A stretch of DNA of 64,000 nt from Clostridia bacterium (GTDB taxonomy: Bacteria; Bacillota; Clostridia; Christensenellales; Borkfalkiaceae), in assembly GCA_017445995.1 (NCBI GenBank), contig JAFSRT010000019.1:98066-162065 (forward strand), written 5' to 3'. Numbering within the stretch: position 1 is the stretch's first letter; the number at the start of each line of letters is the position of its first letter. The position numbers and the translations under genes are program-made. This document shows, in pieces, positions 8,111-18,576 of the stretch. The notes beneath the pieces are model-generated. The model was given only the letters and a program-made list of their open reading frames with translations. It was not told the DNA's origin and searched no databases.

Positions 8111-9649
8111 TTAATCTTTTACTATAACTATATCGTCGCCGAATATTCTTCTCGCGTTCTCGGTCGCTTCGTCGACCTTATTTAGCGTCTGTTCTTCGGC
8201 AGATTTTTTTACTATAAGAGTAAACGGGGTAAACTCGCCTAAAATATCTGATATAATCGCCCTGTTATCTTCCCTGTCGATAATCTCGTCGTCCCCCACG
8301 CCGAAAGTTATTATCGATAAGATATTGCCTTTCTTTTCAAGTTTGGTGTTCTGCATAAGATTCCACAGCATTTCGTATCTGTTTTCACGAAGCCCGATTA
8401 AAAGTTTCGTCTTAACGTCGTCCACCGAACACTTTTCTATATCGATTTTAAGTTTTTCGGTCGGTTTATCTTCTTTTTTTTCCGTAAGAATAAACTCGCC
8501 TTTTTGAAGTTTCCCTTCAAGGTCGTTAATCCTTGAAAGTAGCGCCCCTATATCGTAATCCGCGTCAGGACGGGTCGCCTTAATTACCGCCGTTTCGAAA
8601 ATTACCCTTGGGTTCAAAGAATACCTTATATTGCTTTCCATATCGGTAAATATTTCAAGCGTTCTAATAAGCCTATTTTCCGAAACGCCGTCCGATAACG
8701 TCTTTAATTCGTTAAACCTGTCTTCCGACAAAACTAATATGCCGTTCGCGTTTTTACAGGTTTTCGCAACGAGAACGTTACGAACGTATTTAATTATATC
8801 TTTCGTTAAAACGCCTATGCTTTTCCCGAGTGAACACAGTTTATCTACGTCAGATAAGACGTTGCCCGCATTTCCTTCGAACAGATTTTTAACAAACGAA
8901 TAAAGCATTTCGCCGTTGCAACTGCCTAATATTTCCTGAACGTCGGCGTACGTTAACGTGCCGTTGCTATATGACAGCGCCGTGTCCGCGATAGACAACG
9001 CGTCCCTTACGCTTCCTTCCCCAGCAACCGCTATCGCGTTTACCGCTTCTTTTTCGTATGCTTTACCTTCTTCATCGTATATCTTTGAAATGAGTTTTGC
9101 TATTTCTTCGACTTTAATTAGCCTGAAATCAAAACGCATACATCTTGATAATATGGTAGCCGGTATTTTATGCACTTCCGTAGTCGCAAGAATAAAGATA
9201 GCGTGCTTCGGCGGTTCTTCAAGCGTTTTTAAAAGCGCGTTGAAGGCTGCGCCCGTTAGCATGTGTACTTCGTCGATTATATACACTTTATACTTTGCCG
9301 AAACCGGCGGGTACTGAATATTTTCCCTTAAATCACGTATTTCGTTGACGCCGTTATTAGACGCTGCGTCTATTTCTATTATGTCAATATTAGAAGAATC
9401 CGAAAGCGCGACGCAACTTGCGCATTTATAGCACGGCGAACCGTTTACGGGACGTTCGCAGTTTACCGCCTTTGCAAATATTTTCGCACAGGAAGTTTTG
9501 CCCGTGCCCCTTGTTCCCGTAAAAAGATATGCGTGCCCTACCCTTCCGCTTTCTATCTGGTTGATAAGCGTTTTCGTGATATGTTCCTGCCCGATAAGAT
9601 TATCGAACGAAGTTGGGCGATATCTTCTGTATAGCGCGACGAACGACAT
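8111..9649 (-). CDS. dnaX: DNA polymerase III subunit gamma/tau
   Basis: A 512-residue clamp-loader ATPase. Walker A GTRGTGKTS (about residues 45-53), a Cys-rich zinc module (C..C..C within about 64-82), Walker B with DEVHML, and sensor motif TTEVHKIP are all present, followed by domain III and a shorter C-terminal region. It loads the sliding clamp and organises the replisome. Position before ebfC and recR is the standard arrangement. The start follows a GGAGAA ribosome binding site. Confidence 0.96.
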   Translation of the reverse strand: MSFVALYRRYRPTSFDNLIGQEHITKTLINQIESGRVGHAYLFTGTRGTGKTSCAKIFAKAVNCERPVNGSPCYKCASCVALSDSSNIDIIEIDAASNNGVNEIRDLRENIQYPPVSAKYKVYIIDEVHMLTGAAFNALLKTLEEPPKHAIFILATTEVHKIPATILSRCMRFDFRLIKVEEIAKLISKIYDEEGKAYEKEAVNAIAVAGEGSVRDALSIADTALSYSNGTLTYADVQEILGSCNGEMLYSFVKNLFEGNAGNVLSDVDKLCSLGKSIGVLTKDIIKYVRNVLVAKTCKNANGILVLSEDRFNELKTLSDGVSENRLIRTLEIFTDMESNIRYSLNPRVIFETAVIKATRPDADYDIGALLSRINDLEGKLQKGEFILTEKKEDKPTEKLKIDIEKCSVDDVKTKLLIGLRENRYEMLWNLMQNTKLEKKGNILSIITFGVGDDEIIDREDNRAIISDILGEFTPFTLIVKKSAEEQTLNKVDEATENARRIFGDDIVIVKD

Positions 9650-9662
9650 AGTTTCTCCTTCT

Positions 9663-10259
9663 CTAATTACCGATTATTTTCGATATTTTTTTCTTTATTC
9701 TCTGAATAGCGTTGTCGACGGACTTGCCGTCCTTTGCTATTTTTTCGGCTATCTCTACGTACGAGTAGCCCTGTAAATATAACCGCAAAATCTCGTTTTC
9801 GAGTTTGCTTAAAGACTTTTCTATTTTTTGGCGAAGTTCTTTTTCCGCTTCGTTTTTTATGTAATTTATTTCGGGTTCTTCATCAAGCGATATAGCGATA
9901 TCCGATTTTTCCAAATCGAACTTGTCCCCGTCGGAAAGCGAAATATAGCCGTTTAACGGTTTATTCTTATCCGTATTAGACTTTTTTATTTCGGACAAAA
10001 TCTTGTTTTTAGCACAGGTTATAGCGTAGGTCTTAAATAAAACGTTGCTATCGTCGTCGTAGGCGTATATCGATTTATATAAAGCAAACGACGCTTCCTG
10101 AACTAAATCTTCCCTGTCTCCGCCGGACAGATAATAATTTCTCGCGATAGCAATTATCGGCTTTTTGTAACGACGAAGCAACTCTTCGACCGCCTTTCCG
10201 TCTTCGCCTTTTGCTAAAACGACTAATTTTTCATCACTTAAACTCGTGTATTCTTCCAA
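9663..10259 (-). CDS. sigH: Sigma-70 family RNA polymerase sigma factor, SigH-like
   Basis: A 198-residue alternative sigma factor with region 2 (GDREDLVQEASFALYKSI, about 45-64) and region 4 helix-turn-helix (LQGYSYVEIAEKI, about 157-170). The segments and the location directly after rlmB, where Bacillota carry sigH, support a SigH/Spo0H-type assignment. In Bacillus SigH drives stationary-phase and early sporulation genes. The yacP gene usually found between rlmB and sigH is absent. The name is an inference from context; another ECF-like or SigH-like paralogue cannot be excluded. Confidence 0.75.
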   Translation of the reverse strand: MEEYTSLSDEKLVVLAKGEDGKAVEELLRRYKKPIIAIARNYYLSGGDREDLVQEASFALYKSIYAYDDDSNVLFKTYAITCAKNKILSEIKKSNTDKNKPLNGYISLSDGDKFDLEKSDIAISLDEEPEINYIKNEAEKELRQKIEKSLSKLENEILRLYLQGYSYVEIAEKIAKDGKSVDNAIQRIKKKISKIIGN

Positions 10260-10260
10260 T

Positions 10261-10989
10261 CTATTTTCCTTTTGCGTTTCTTTGCCTTAACGCTTCGAAC
10301 ACGGCGATACCGCAAGCAACGGAAGCGTTAAGCGAGTTGACTTTCCCGTACATAGGTATAGAAACTATACCGTCGCATTTTTCCTTGGTGAGTTTTTTAA
10401 CCCCGCTGTCTTCTCCGCCGATTACGAGTGCGATTTTTCCACGAAGGTCGGTTTTATATATATCTCCGCCACCCGTTTCCGCACCGTAAATCCAGTATCC
10501 TTCGTCTTTTAATTTATCTATAACGTTGTTTATGTTAGTAACCCTTGCGACTTTAACGTGGTTTAACGCGCCTTCCGATATTCTCATAACCGCGTCGGAA
10601 ACGGACGCGCACCTGTCTTTACCGATAATAAGCCCGTCCACCCCCGCACACTCGCATACCCTTATTATGCTACCGAGATTATGTGGGTCGGTTATCTCGC
10701 TTAAAATCACGATAAACCCGTCTTTATCTTTCGCGCAATCAATTATATCTTCAAATTCGAAATATTTATAATCGGAAACGTATGCGATAAAGCCTTGGCT
10801 ACGCTTACTTTCGCTTTCTTTTTCAATGACGTACTTGTCCACTACCTGAACTTTTATTTTATGCGAACGGATTATATTTAAAAGCCGTTTACTCGCTTCG
10901 TCGCCTAAATCTTTCTGAACTAATATTTTATCTATTTCTTTGTCCGTTTTCAGTAGTTCGTAAACGGAATTTCTGCCTTCAACTTTCAT
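10261..10989 (-). CDS. rlmB: 23S rRNA (guanosine2251-2'-O)-methyltransferase RlmB-like (SpoU/TrmH family)
   Basis: A 242-residue SPOUT methyltransferase using S-adenosylmethionine. Motif 1 TDPHNLGSIIR, motif 2 IGGEDSGV and motif 3 NSLNASVACGI are intact, with an N-terminal L30e-like substrate-binding domain (GRNSVYELL). It overlaps the end of mrnC by 11 bases and is followed two bases later by the sigma factor gene, as in the conserved Bacillota mrnC-rlmB-sigH order. Confidence 0.92.
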   Translation of the reverse strand: MKVEGRNSVYELLKTDKEIDKILVQKDLGDEASKRLLNIIRSHKIKVQVVDKYVIEKESESKRSQGFIAYVSDYKYFEFEDIIDCAKDKDGFIVILSEITDPHNLGSIIRVCECAGVDGLIIGKDRCASVSDAVMRISEGALNHVKVARVTNINNVIDKLKDEGYWIYGAETGGGDIYKTDLRGKIALVIGGEDSGVKKLTKEKCDGIVSIPMYGKVNSLNASVACGIAVFEALRQRNAKGK

Positions 10990-11383
10990 CTTCTCTTCCT
11001 TTATTCAAGATATAGTTAAGCCGTTCGTAATTGCCGATTATATACAGGTAGCCGAGTAAGGCTTCAAAACCCGTCGACGAATTGTACTCCGAAACGCTTG
11101 CGCTTTTCGATTTGGTGGACTTTTTCGCGTTCCTTCCACGCTTATAGATAAGCACTTCTTCTTCCGTAAAAAACGGCATAATCTTCCGCGCGTATTCGGC
11201 TTGCGAAGTGGCTTTTACTTCACTCGTCGCAAGTTTATTGAGTTCCCCCGTCTTATAATCTTTTGAAAAAACGAGTTTTTCCCTTATGAAAAGGGAATAC
11301 ACCGCGTCCCCGATAAACGCGAGAACGACGGGGCTTATAGTATTCGCTTTTTCCTTATCGATTATATCTCCGATTTTAAACAC
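10979..11383 (-). CDS. mrnC: Mini-ribonuclease 3 (MrnC)
   Basis: A 134-residue RNase III-like catalytic domain without a dsRNA-binding domain, which in Bacillus matures 23S rRNA ends. Conserved FIGDAVYSLFIR and GFEALLGYLY segments carry the acidic catalytic residues. I chose GTG at 11383. A longer frame opening with TTG at 11420-11422 would begin inside the promoter's -10 box. The new start gives the family N-terminus. First gene of the leftward mrnC-rlmB-sigH-dnaX-ebfC-recR operon. Confidence 0.85.
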   Translation of the reverse strand: MFKIGDIIDKEKANTISPVVLAFIGDAVYSLFIREKLVFSKDYKTGELNKLATSEVKATSQAEYARKIMPFFTEEEVLIYKRGRNAKKSTKSKSASVSEYNSSTGFEALLGYLYIIGNYERLNYILNKGREDES

Positions 11384-11413
11384 AATAATACACCGTTTCC
11401 GATTATTATTTTT

Positions 11414-11442
11414 ATTATACAATATTTTGCTTAAAATTACAA
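11414..11442 (-). promoter_or_regulatory. Promoter of the mrnC operon
   Basis: On the minus strand TTGTAA (11437-11442), a 17-bp spacer and perfect TATAAT (11414-11419) lie 31 bp before the GTG start of mrnC. Confidence 0.65.
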
Positions 11443-11478
11443 TAAATTGCCGGCTTTAATTCAATTTTTTATTTATTT

Positions 11479-12189
11479 TCATAAATAACGAAAACTTTCT
11501 TCGTATAAATACGCGATTATTCCCTTAAAAATCGAATAGGCAATTTTGTCCTGATATTCGTCCGTTGCTAATAATCTTTCTTCTTCTTCGTTAGACAAAA
11601 ACCCGCACTCGCATATAACCGACGGAATATCCGTGCAGTTTAATATATAGTAGTCGCCCGTTAAAGCCGTGTAACCTTTCCCCGAAAGCGCGTTAAAGTT
11701 AGACTGAATACTGCATGCAAGCGACTTACCTAACTTGTCGCTGTTTTTATAAAATACCTGCCCGCCGTGCCTATTCGACGACGTGTATTTATTTAAGTGA
11801 ATAGAAATAACCATATCGGGCTTTATTTTATTTATTATTTCTTTCCGTTTTTCCATATCTTTTCTTTTGCGGTTTTTAGTCGCAACGCCGTAAAGCCCCG
11901 CGGACGAACTTCGGGTAAGGCTGACTATAAACCCACCGCTTAATAAATATTTTTCTAACTTTTTGGTTATTTTAAGATTGATATCGCTTTCCTTTATTTT
12001 AAGTTTATTCCCGATTGCACCGCTGTCAACCCCGCCGTGCCCCGCGTCTATCACTACTTTAATATTATTGTCCGCCTGTGTCGAAGAAACGTCCTGTCCG
12101 TTTATTGCACCGATACAAAATACCGCCGTTAAAACAGTAAGAATCAGCGCGGTAATAACGGTAAACCTTTTTTTATTAAATCTTGACAT
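11479..12189 (-). CDS. N-acetylmuramoyl-L-alanine amidase, CwlD-like
   Basis: A 236-residue secreted or membrane-anchored Amidase_3 enzyme that cleaves the amide bond between MurNAc and L-Ala in peptidoglycan. A single N-terminal hydrophobic segment (about 8-29) is followed by the zinc catalytic domain: His51 in DAGHGG, Glu67, His131 in SIHLN and Glu194 in ECGFLSN. The size and domain layout match CwlD, the amidase that makes muramic lactam in spore cortex, consistent with a sporulating ancestor. A vegetative amidase is the alternative. Its promoter region overlaps the DnaA-box cluster. Confidence 0.82.
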   Translation of the reverse strand: MSRFNKKRFTVITALILTVLTAVFCIGAINGQDVSSTQADNNIKVVIDAGHGGVDSGAIGNKLKIKESDINLKITKKLEKYLLSGGFIVSLTRSSSAGLYGVATKNRKRKDMEKRKEIINKIKPDMVISIHLNKYTSSNRHGGQVFYKNSDKLGKSLACSIQSNFNALSGKGYTALTGDYYILNCTDIPSVICECGFLSNEEEERLLATDEYQDKIAYSIFKGIIAYLYEESFRYL

Positions 12190-12202
12190 ATTTCCCCCGT
12201 AT

Positions 12203-12327
12203 TGTTGATAACTATATACTTATCAACAACTTTATCAACATTTTTGCTGTTTTTCTACAAAAAAATATATTATTCTTTCTTTTTATTTATACTACCGATT
12301 CGGGGTTATTATGTATCGTTATCAACA
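12203..12327. other. Cluster of four DnaA-box-like nonamers TTATCAACA
   Basis: Perfect copies of TTATCAACA at 12203-12211 (minus strand), 12220-12228, 12232-12240 and 12319-12327 (plus strand). The first two form an inverted repeat with 10-bp arms. Each differs at one position from the classic DnaA box TTATCCACA. The block sits in the 207-bp space between gyrA and the amidase, flanked by AT-rich sequence, and overlaps the amidase's likely promoter (TTGATA, 16 bp, TATAGT on the minus strand). It could be part of oriC, a DnaA titration site or a DnaA-controlled promoter. Confidence 0.7.
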
Positions 12328-12344
12328 ATAATCCGGGTTATAAA

Positions 12345-12376
12345 CAAAAAAGGGCGGATTTTGTATCCGTCCTTTT
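12345..12376 (-). terminator. Terminator of gyrB-gyrA
   Basis: On the minus strand AAAGGACGGAT pairs with ATCCGCCCTTT (one mismatch) around a 5-nt loop and runs into TTTTTTG, 21 bp after the gyrA stop codon. Confidence 0.75.
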
Positions 12377-12396
12377 AGTCTTTAAGTTTTTATTTT

Positions 12397-14922
12397 TTAC
12401 GTGTTTTCAGTCGTTTCGGTGTCTTCGGCGACAGCAGTTTCTTCGCCTTCGTCATCTTCTTCCGATTTCGGTGCAATGGCGATTTTAGAAACGATAGAAT
12501 CTTCTATTCTCATTACCCTAACGCCCTGCGTATCTCTGCCTATCTTGCTGATATCGTTTGCCGAAACTCTTATTATCGTTCCCGCGGAAGTGATAATCAT
12601 AACGTCTTCATCGCCGTATATAAGTTTAAGATTAACGAGTTTACCCGTCTTTTCGTTAAATACGCCCGCTTTAACGCCCTTTCCGCTTCTGCTTTGCAAT
12701 CTGTAATCGTCTATCGAAGAACGCTTGCCGTAGCCGTTTTCCGTCATCGTGAGAACTTCCTGCCCTTCTTTTATTACGGACATATCAACGAGATAGTCAC
12801 CGTCGTTTAAGTCCATACTCTTAACGCCCTGCGTATCTCTGCCCATAGCCCTTACGTCGTGTTCGGAGAACCTTATACATTTACCTTCGTGGGACGCCAT
12901 TATAATTTCGTCGTCGCCGTTAGTTATGTTTGCCGAAATGAGTTCGTCGCCTTCAACGATACTGATTGCGATTTTACCCGTTTTTCTGATGTTTGCAAAT
13001 TCGGTAAGCGAAGTCTTTTTAATAAGCCCCTTTCTCGTTGCAAGAACGATATAGCCTTCCGTACCCGCTTTAAGCGGTATCATTGCCTTTACGTTTTCGC
13101 CCTGTTCTATCTGAATAAGGTTTATTATCGCCCTGCCCCTTGCTGTTCTCTGCGCTTCAGGTATCATAAAGCCTTTAAGTGCGTAAACCTTGCCTTTATC
13201 GGTAAAGAACAGAACGTCGTCGTGCGTACTCGTAACGAACATATTGTTGACGAAATCTTCTTCCTTCGGTCTGTGCGCGGTAACGCCGACACCGCCCCTT
13301 CTCTGCGTTCTGTATTCGCTTACAGGAATACGTTTTACGTAGCCCGCGTTGGTCATACTGATTACGACGTCTTCGACAGGAATAAGGTCGGCAGAATCTA
13401 TATCGCCGTATTCGTAAGAGAGTTCGGTTTTTCTCGGCGACGGGTATTTAGCCTTTATTTCTTCCATATCGGCTTTTATAATCGCCTTAACACGCCACTC
13501 GTTTGCCAAAATATCTTTTAAGTCGGCAATCGTCTTTTCGAGTTCGTCTAATTCCTGTTTGAGTTTTTCAACTTCCAAAGCGGTTAAACGTTGCAATTTC
13601 ATTTCGAGAATTGCGTTCGCCTGCTTATCGGAAAGTTCAAAGGTGTTCATCAACGCGTCGATAGCACTCTGCTTGTCGGCGGATTTTTTGATTATCTCTA
13701 TAACTTCGTCGATATTTGCAAGCGCGATTACGAGACCTTTTACGATATGTTCCCTTTCTTCCGCTTTAAGTAAGTCGTATTTCGTTCTTCTCGTTATAAC
13801 TTCTTCCTGATGCTTAATGTATTCTTCCAAAATCGGCTTTAACCCCATAACTTTCGGTTCGCCGTTCGATAAAACGAGAAGTGTTATTCCGTCTTTTACC
13901 TGTAAGTTGGTGTGTTTATATAACGTATTTAATACTACTTGCGCGTTCGCGTCTTTTTTTAAGTCTATCGATATTCTTAAACCGTGCCTGTCCGACTCGT
14001 CTTTTACGTCGGCAATACCTTCGACGCGCTTATCTTTTACTAATTCTACAATCGACTTAATCAGTTCCGATTTATTGACCTGATAAGGAAGTTCCGATAC
14101 GACAATCCTTTCTCTGTCTTTCCCGAACTCTTCTATTTCCGTTTTAGCCCTTAATACGAAACCGCCTTTACCTGACCTATACGCTTCTTTAATTCCGCCC
14201 CTGCCCATAAGGACACCGCCCGTCGGGTAATCGGGTGCCGGAATATATTCTAAAAGTTCGTCTACGGTAATATCCGGATTATCCATAATCGCGATACACG
14301 CGTTTAAGCACTCGCAAAGGTTATGCGGTGGAATATTCGTCGCCATACCAACCGCTATGCCGTCCGCACCGTTGACTAAAATATTCGGTATTCTCGACGG
14401 CAAAACGACAGGTTGCATTTCGGTATCGTCGAAGTTAGGGTAAAAGTCTACCGTGTCTTTATCTATTTCCCTTAACATTTCGTTCGCGAGTTTTGAAAGA
14501 CGCGCTTCGGTATAACGGTATGCAGCGGCAGGGTCGCCGTCCACAGACCCGAAGTTCCCGTGCCCGTCTACAAGCGGGAAGTTAATGGAAAAGTCTTGCG
14601 CCATTCTTACAAGCGCTTCGTAAACGGAAAAGTCGCCGTGCGGGTGATACTTACCTAAAACTTCACCGACGATTTTAGCACATTTTTTATAACTTTTATC
14701 GCAAGTTAATCCCATATCGTGCATTGCGTATAAGATACGCCTGTGAACGGGCTTTAATCCGTCCCTTACGTCAGGTATCGCACGCGATACGTTTACCGCC
14801 ATAGCGTAAGCAATAAAAGATTTCTTTATTTCGTTATTGACTTCGACGTTAATGAGTTTGGTTTTCGCTAACGTTTCTTTAAACTCTGCGGTAAGTTCTG
14901 CAGGTGCTTCTAATTTTTTCAT
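12397..14922 (-). CDS. gyrA: DNA gyrase subunit A
   Basis: An 841-residue gyrase A subunit, which breaks and rejoins DNA during ATP-driven negative supercoiling. The catalytic Tyr137 lies in [11 protein letters not shown]. The C-terminal beta-pinwheel carries a GyrA box reading QRRGGVG (13285-13305), with Val where Lys/Arg is usual. In the quinolone-resistance region GDFSVYE, Phe98 occupies the place of E. coli Ser83 and Glu102 that of Asp87. Phe at this place is a known resistance state. The tail is acidic. It follows gyrB by 24 bp with an AAGGAG site. Confidence 0.97.
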   Translation of the reverse strand: MKKLEAPAELTAEFKETLAKTKLINVEVNNEIKKSFIAYAMAVNVSRAIPDVRDGLKPVHRRILYAMHDMGLTCDKSYKKCAKIVGEVLGKYHPHGDFSVYEALVRMAQDFSINFPLVDGHGNFGSVDGDPAAAYRYTEARLSKLANEMLREIDKDTVDFYPNFDDTEMQPVVLPSRIPNILVNGADGIAVGMATNIPPHNLCECLNACIAIMDNPDITVDELLEYIPAPDYPTGGVLMGRGGIKEAYRSGKGGFVLRAKTEIEEFGKDRERIVVSELPYQVNKSELIKSIVELVKDKRVEGIADVKDESDRHGLRISIDLKKDANAQVVLNTLYKHTNLQVKDGITLLVLSNGEPKVMGLKPILEEYIKHQEEVITRRTKYDLLKAEEREHIVKGLVIALANIDEVIEIIKKSADKQSAIDALMNTFELSDKQANAILEMKLQRLTALEVEKLKQELDELEKTIADLKDILANEWRVKAIIKADMEEIKAKYPSPRKTELSYEYGDIDSADLIPVEDVVISMTNAGYVKRIPVSEYRTQRRGGVGVTAHRPKEEDFVNNMFVTSTHDDVLFFTDKGKVYALKGFMIPEAQRTARGRAIINLIQIEQGENVKAMIPLKAGTEGYIVLATRKGLIKKTSLTEFANIRKTGKIAISIVEGDELISANITNGDDEIIMASHEGKCIRFSEHDVRAMGRDTQGVKSMDLNDGDYLVDMSVIKEGQEVLTMTENGYGKRSSIDDYRLQSRSGKGVKAGVFNEKTGKLVNLKLIYGDEDVMIITSAGTIIRVSANDISKIGRDTQGVRVMRIEDSIVSKIAIAPKSEEDDEGEETAVAEDTETTENT

Positions 14923-14946
14923 AACTTAATTCTCCTTATCTATTGC

Positions 14947-16896
<1,950 letters not shown>

Positions 16897-16904
16897 CTAT
16901 TCAT

Positions 16905-16933
16905 ATTATAACATATTCCGTCCGATTTTACAA
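16905..16933 (-). promoter_or_regulatory. Promoter of gyrB-gyrA
   Basis: On the minus strand TTGTAA (16928-16933), a 17-bp spacer and TATAAT (16905-16910), 47 bp upstream of the gyrB start. Confidence 0.65.
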
Positions 16934-17066
16934 GTACTTTTGTTATCTTTTAAAATTATATATAATTTTAAGCGGGTATTTTTTTATAATATTTTCGCGT
17001 TGAATAATTATTGCTATTTTACGCATACTGTTCGTATAGAAATTGTTTAATATTAGGAGTAAAAAT

Positions 17067-17216
17067 ATGTGTAAATGTAAAACCTGCAACAACGAAATAC
17101 AAAACGGAAATATGCTTTCCTGCCCCACCTGCGGAACGATTTATTGCACCGATTGTGCGATAAACACCAAACGCATCTGCCCGAAATGTTATTCAACGTT
17201 AGAATATATAGGATAA
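17067..17216 (+). CDS. 49-residue Cys-rich zinc-ribbon or treble-clef-like protein
   Basis: A short gene with a clear ribosome binding site (AGGAG at 17055-17059, 7 nt before ATG) and its own terminator. The product has ten-residue spaced pairs: CKCKTC at the start, CPTC (about 19-22), CTDC (27-30) and CPKC (38-41), nine cysteines in all, enough for two zinc sites in a cross-brace like RING or a double zinc ribbon. No membrane segment. The gene runs rightward, opposite to the gyrase operon, and could encode a small metal-binding adaptor. The function is unknown. Confidence 0.7.
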   Translation: MCKCKTCNNEIQNGNMLSCPTCGTIYCTDCAINTKRICPKCYSTLEYIG

Positions 17217-17245
17217 AGCCTATATATAAAATATTGTTTATAGTG

Positions 17246-17276
17246 TGCGCCCAAAAATCGGGGCGCATATTTTTTT
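17246..17276 (+). terminator. Terminator after the Cys-rich gene
   Basis: A TGCGCCC / GGGCGCA stem (17246-17252 / 17261-17267) with an 8-nt loop is followed by a T-rich tract to 17276. Confidence 0.8.
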
Positions 17277-17384
17277 GCACCCGTATTAAAACGGCATAAA
17301 CGCCTTTAATTAAGGGGTTTTTTATACTCGGGACGGGATTTTCAAATAAAAAAACGTAAAAGATAAAAAAGTGCTTAATATTTA

Positions 17385-17413
17385 TTGATTTTTATATAAA
17401 TCAATGCTATAAT
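17385..17413 (+). promoter_or_regulatory. Promoter of tRNA-Pro
   Basis: TTGATT (17385-17390), a 17-bp spacer and TGCTATAAT (perfect extended -10, TATAAT at 17408-17413), 15 bp before the mature tRNA 5' end. Confidence 0.75.
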
Positions 17414-17428
17414 ACCAAGGTGAGATTT

Positions 17429-17504
17429 CGGGGTGTAGCGCAGTTGGTAGCGCGCTTGGTTCGGGACCAAGAGGTCGCAAGTTCAAATCTTGTCACTCCG
17501 ACCA
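17429..17504 (+). tRNA. tRNA-Pro (anticodon CGG)
   Basis: A 76-nt cloverleaf with encoded CCA. The acceptor CGGGGTG pairs with CACTCCG (one G-T), the D stem is GCGC/GCGC, the anticodon stem CTTGG/CCAAG encloses TTCGGGA with anticodon CGG reading codon CCG, and the T arm is GCAAG-TTCAAAT-CTTGT. The leading C1-G72 pair with discriminator A73 agrees with bacterial tRNA-Pro. Confidence 0.95.
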
Positions 17505-17512
17505 CGCATAAA

Positions 17513-17540
17513 CGACGGTTAAAAGACCGTCGGCTTTTTT
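17513..17540 (+). terminator. Terminator of tRNA-Pro
   Basis: CGACGGT / ACCGTCG stem with a 6-nt loop, then a run of six T residues, directly after the tRNA. Confidence 0.85.
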
Positions 17541-17592
17541 GTGTTAAAGGTGAATTATACTATTAAATGCAACACTGTGGGGTTAATAAAAA

Positions 17593-17624
17593 AACAGTTC
17601 CGTTTATTCGGAACTGTTTTTTTA
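17593..17624. terminator. Terminator of the PadR-DUF1700-DUF4097 operon
   Basis: A perfect 10-bp stem AACAGTTCCG / CGGAACTGTT with an A-run on the left and a T-run on the right, so it can work in both directions. It lies 19 bp beyond the stop codon of the leftward operon. Confidence 0.85.
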
Positions 17625-17642
17625 TACCGTATATTATTGACG

Positions 17643-18575
17643 TTATTTCGATATCTCTAAAACGATATCCCCCGTCGATACTTTTATATCACAAAGCCCG
17701 CCGTCGGTTTTAGGCACGCTTACCCTACCCGTGTCCGACGTACAGTAAAAGTTCTTGTCCGTTTTAATTGAACCCCTTACACTACCCGTCGATGCGGTTA
17801 TTTTTATAGTTTCCGCGTCGAAGTTATTAAAAGTTATATTGCCAGTTGAAGCGCTTGCGGTAAATTTTCCGCTTGCAACCGTTTCGGTAAGGCTGATATT
17901 CCCCGTCGATACGGAAAGGGCAAGGTTTATACACGTCAGTTCGTTAAGGGTTATATTGCCCGTCGAACTGCTTATTGCCAAGTCTTCATCTATTGAGACG
18001 GAACTTAAAAAAACCTTTCCGGTTGAAACCTTTATCGTTGCGGTTTTACAAGTCGTTTCCGAAATCGATATATCTCCCGTCGATGCGGTTGCGCCGATAT
18101 TGCCTTTTACGACGGCTTTTATATCGGTATTGCCCGTTGACCCATCCAAAACTATATTATCGAATATAAAGCCCTTTTCTACCGCCACGTTGCCCGTCGA
18201 CACCTTAATATTAAGGTCGGCAAAATCATTAGCGTTCGGCAAATACAAGGTAAGTTTAGCGCCCGAACCGAAATCGAACATCTTTTCATACCATTTTTTA
18301 TTGTCTTCTCGGGTTATCGTTAAAACGCCGTCAATAATTTGTACAGTATGTTTCTCATTTTCCGCTTCTTCTGCTACCATTTTAGTTTTACCGTCTTCCG
18401 AAACCTTAAAATAAACGTCCGTCGTCGCCACGTCGATAGTGATATTTTTGTATTCTTCGGTCAATTCGTAAGCATTGACTACCGTGCTTTGCTTGTTTTT
18501 TACAATACCCACGGTAAAAAGTATTCCGCCTGTCACGGCAATCGCTACAAAAATAATGATTATAATCTTTTTCAT
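17643..18575 (-). CDS. DUF4097-family beta-repeat membrane-anchored protein
   Basis: A 310-residue protein with one N-terminal hydrophobic segment (about 3-24) and an extracellular domain built from about ten repeats of roughly 20 residues carrying STGN/STGD/STGS turns, as expected for a right-handed beta-helix of the DUF4097 (LiaG/YvlB-like) type. It is last in a three-gene operon with PadR and DUF1700 proteins, a common arrangement linked to envelope-stress sensing in Bacillota. The molecular function is not known. Confidence 0.85.
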   Translation of the reverse strand: MKKIIIIIFVAIAVTGGILFTVGIVKNKQSTVVNAYELTEEYKNITIDVATTDVYFKVSEDGKTKMVAEEAENEKHTVQIIDGVLTITREDNKKWYEKMFDFGSGAKLTLYLPNANDFADLNIKVSTGNVAVEKGFIFDNIVLDGSTGNTDIKAVVKGNIGATASTGDISISETTCKTATIKVSTGKVFLSSVSIDEDLAISSSTGNITLNELTCINLALSVSTGNISLTETVASGKFTASASTGNITFNNFDAETIKITASTGSVRGSIKTDKNFYCTSDTGRVSVPKTDGGLCDIKVSTGDIVLEISK

Positions 18576-18576
18576 A

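Noticed and set aside
11384..11422. Longer mrnC start (TTG at 11420-11422)
   Set aside because: The codon sits against the -10 box TATAAT, so it would be upstream of the transcription start.
12859..13521. 220-codon open frame antisense to gyrA
   Set aside because: Lies wholly inside gyrA on the opposite strand, with no ribosome binding site and a biased Arg/Tyr/Phe composition typical of antisense shadows.
17755..18414. 219-codon open frame antisense to the DUF4097 gene
   Set aside because: It mirrors the repetitive STGN-encoding DNA; the opposite-strand product has a clear family and operon.
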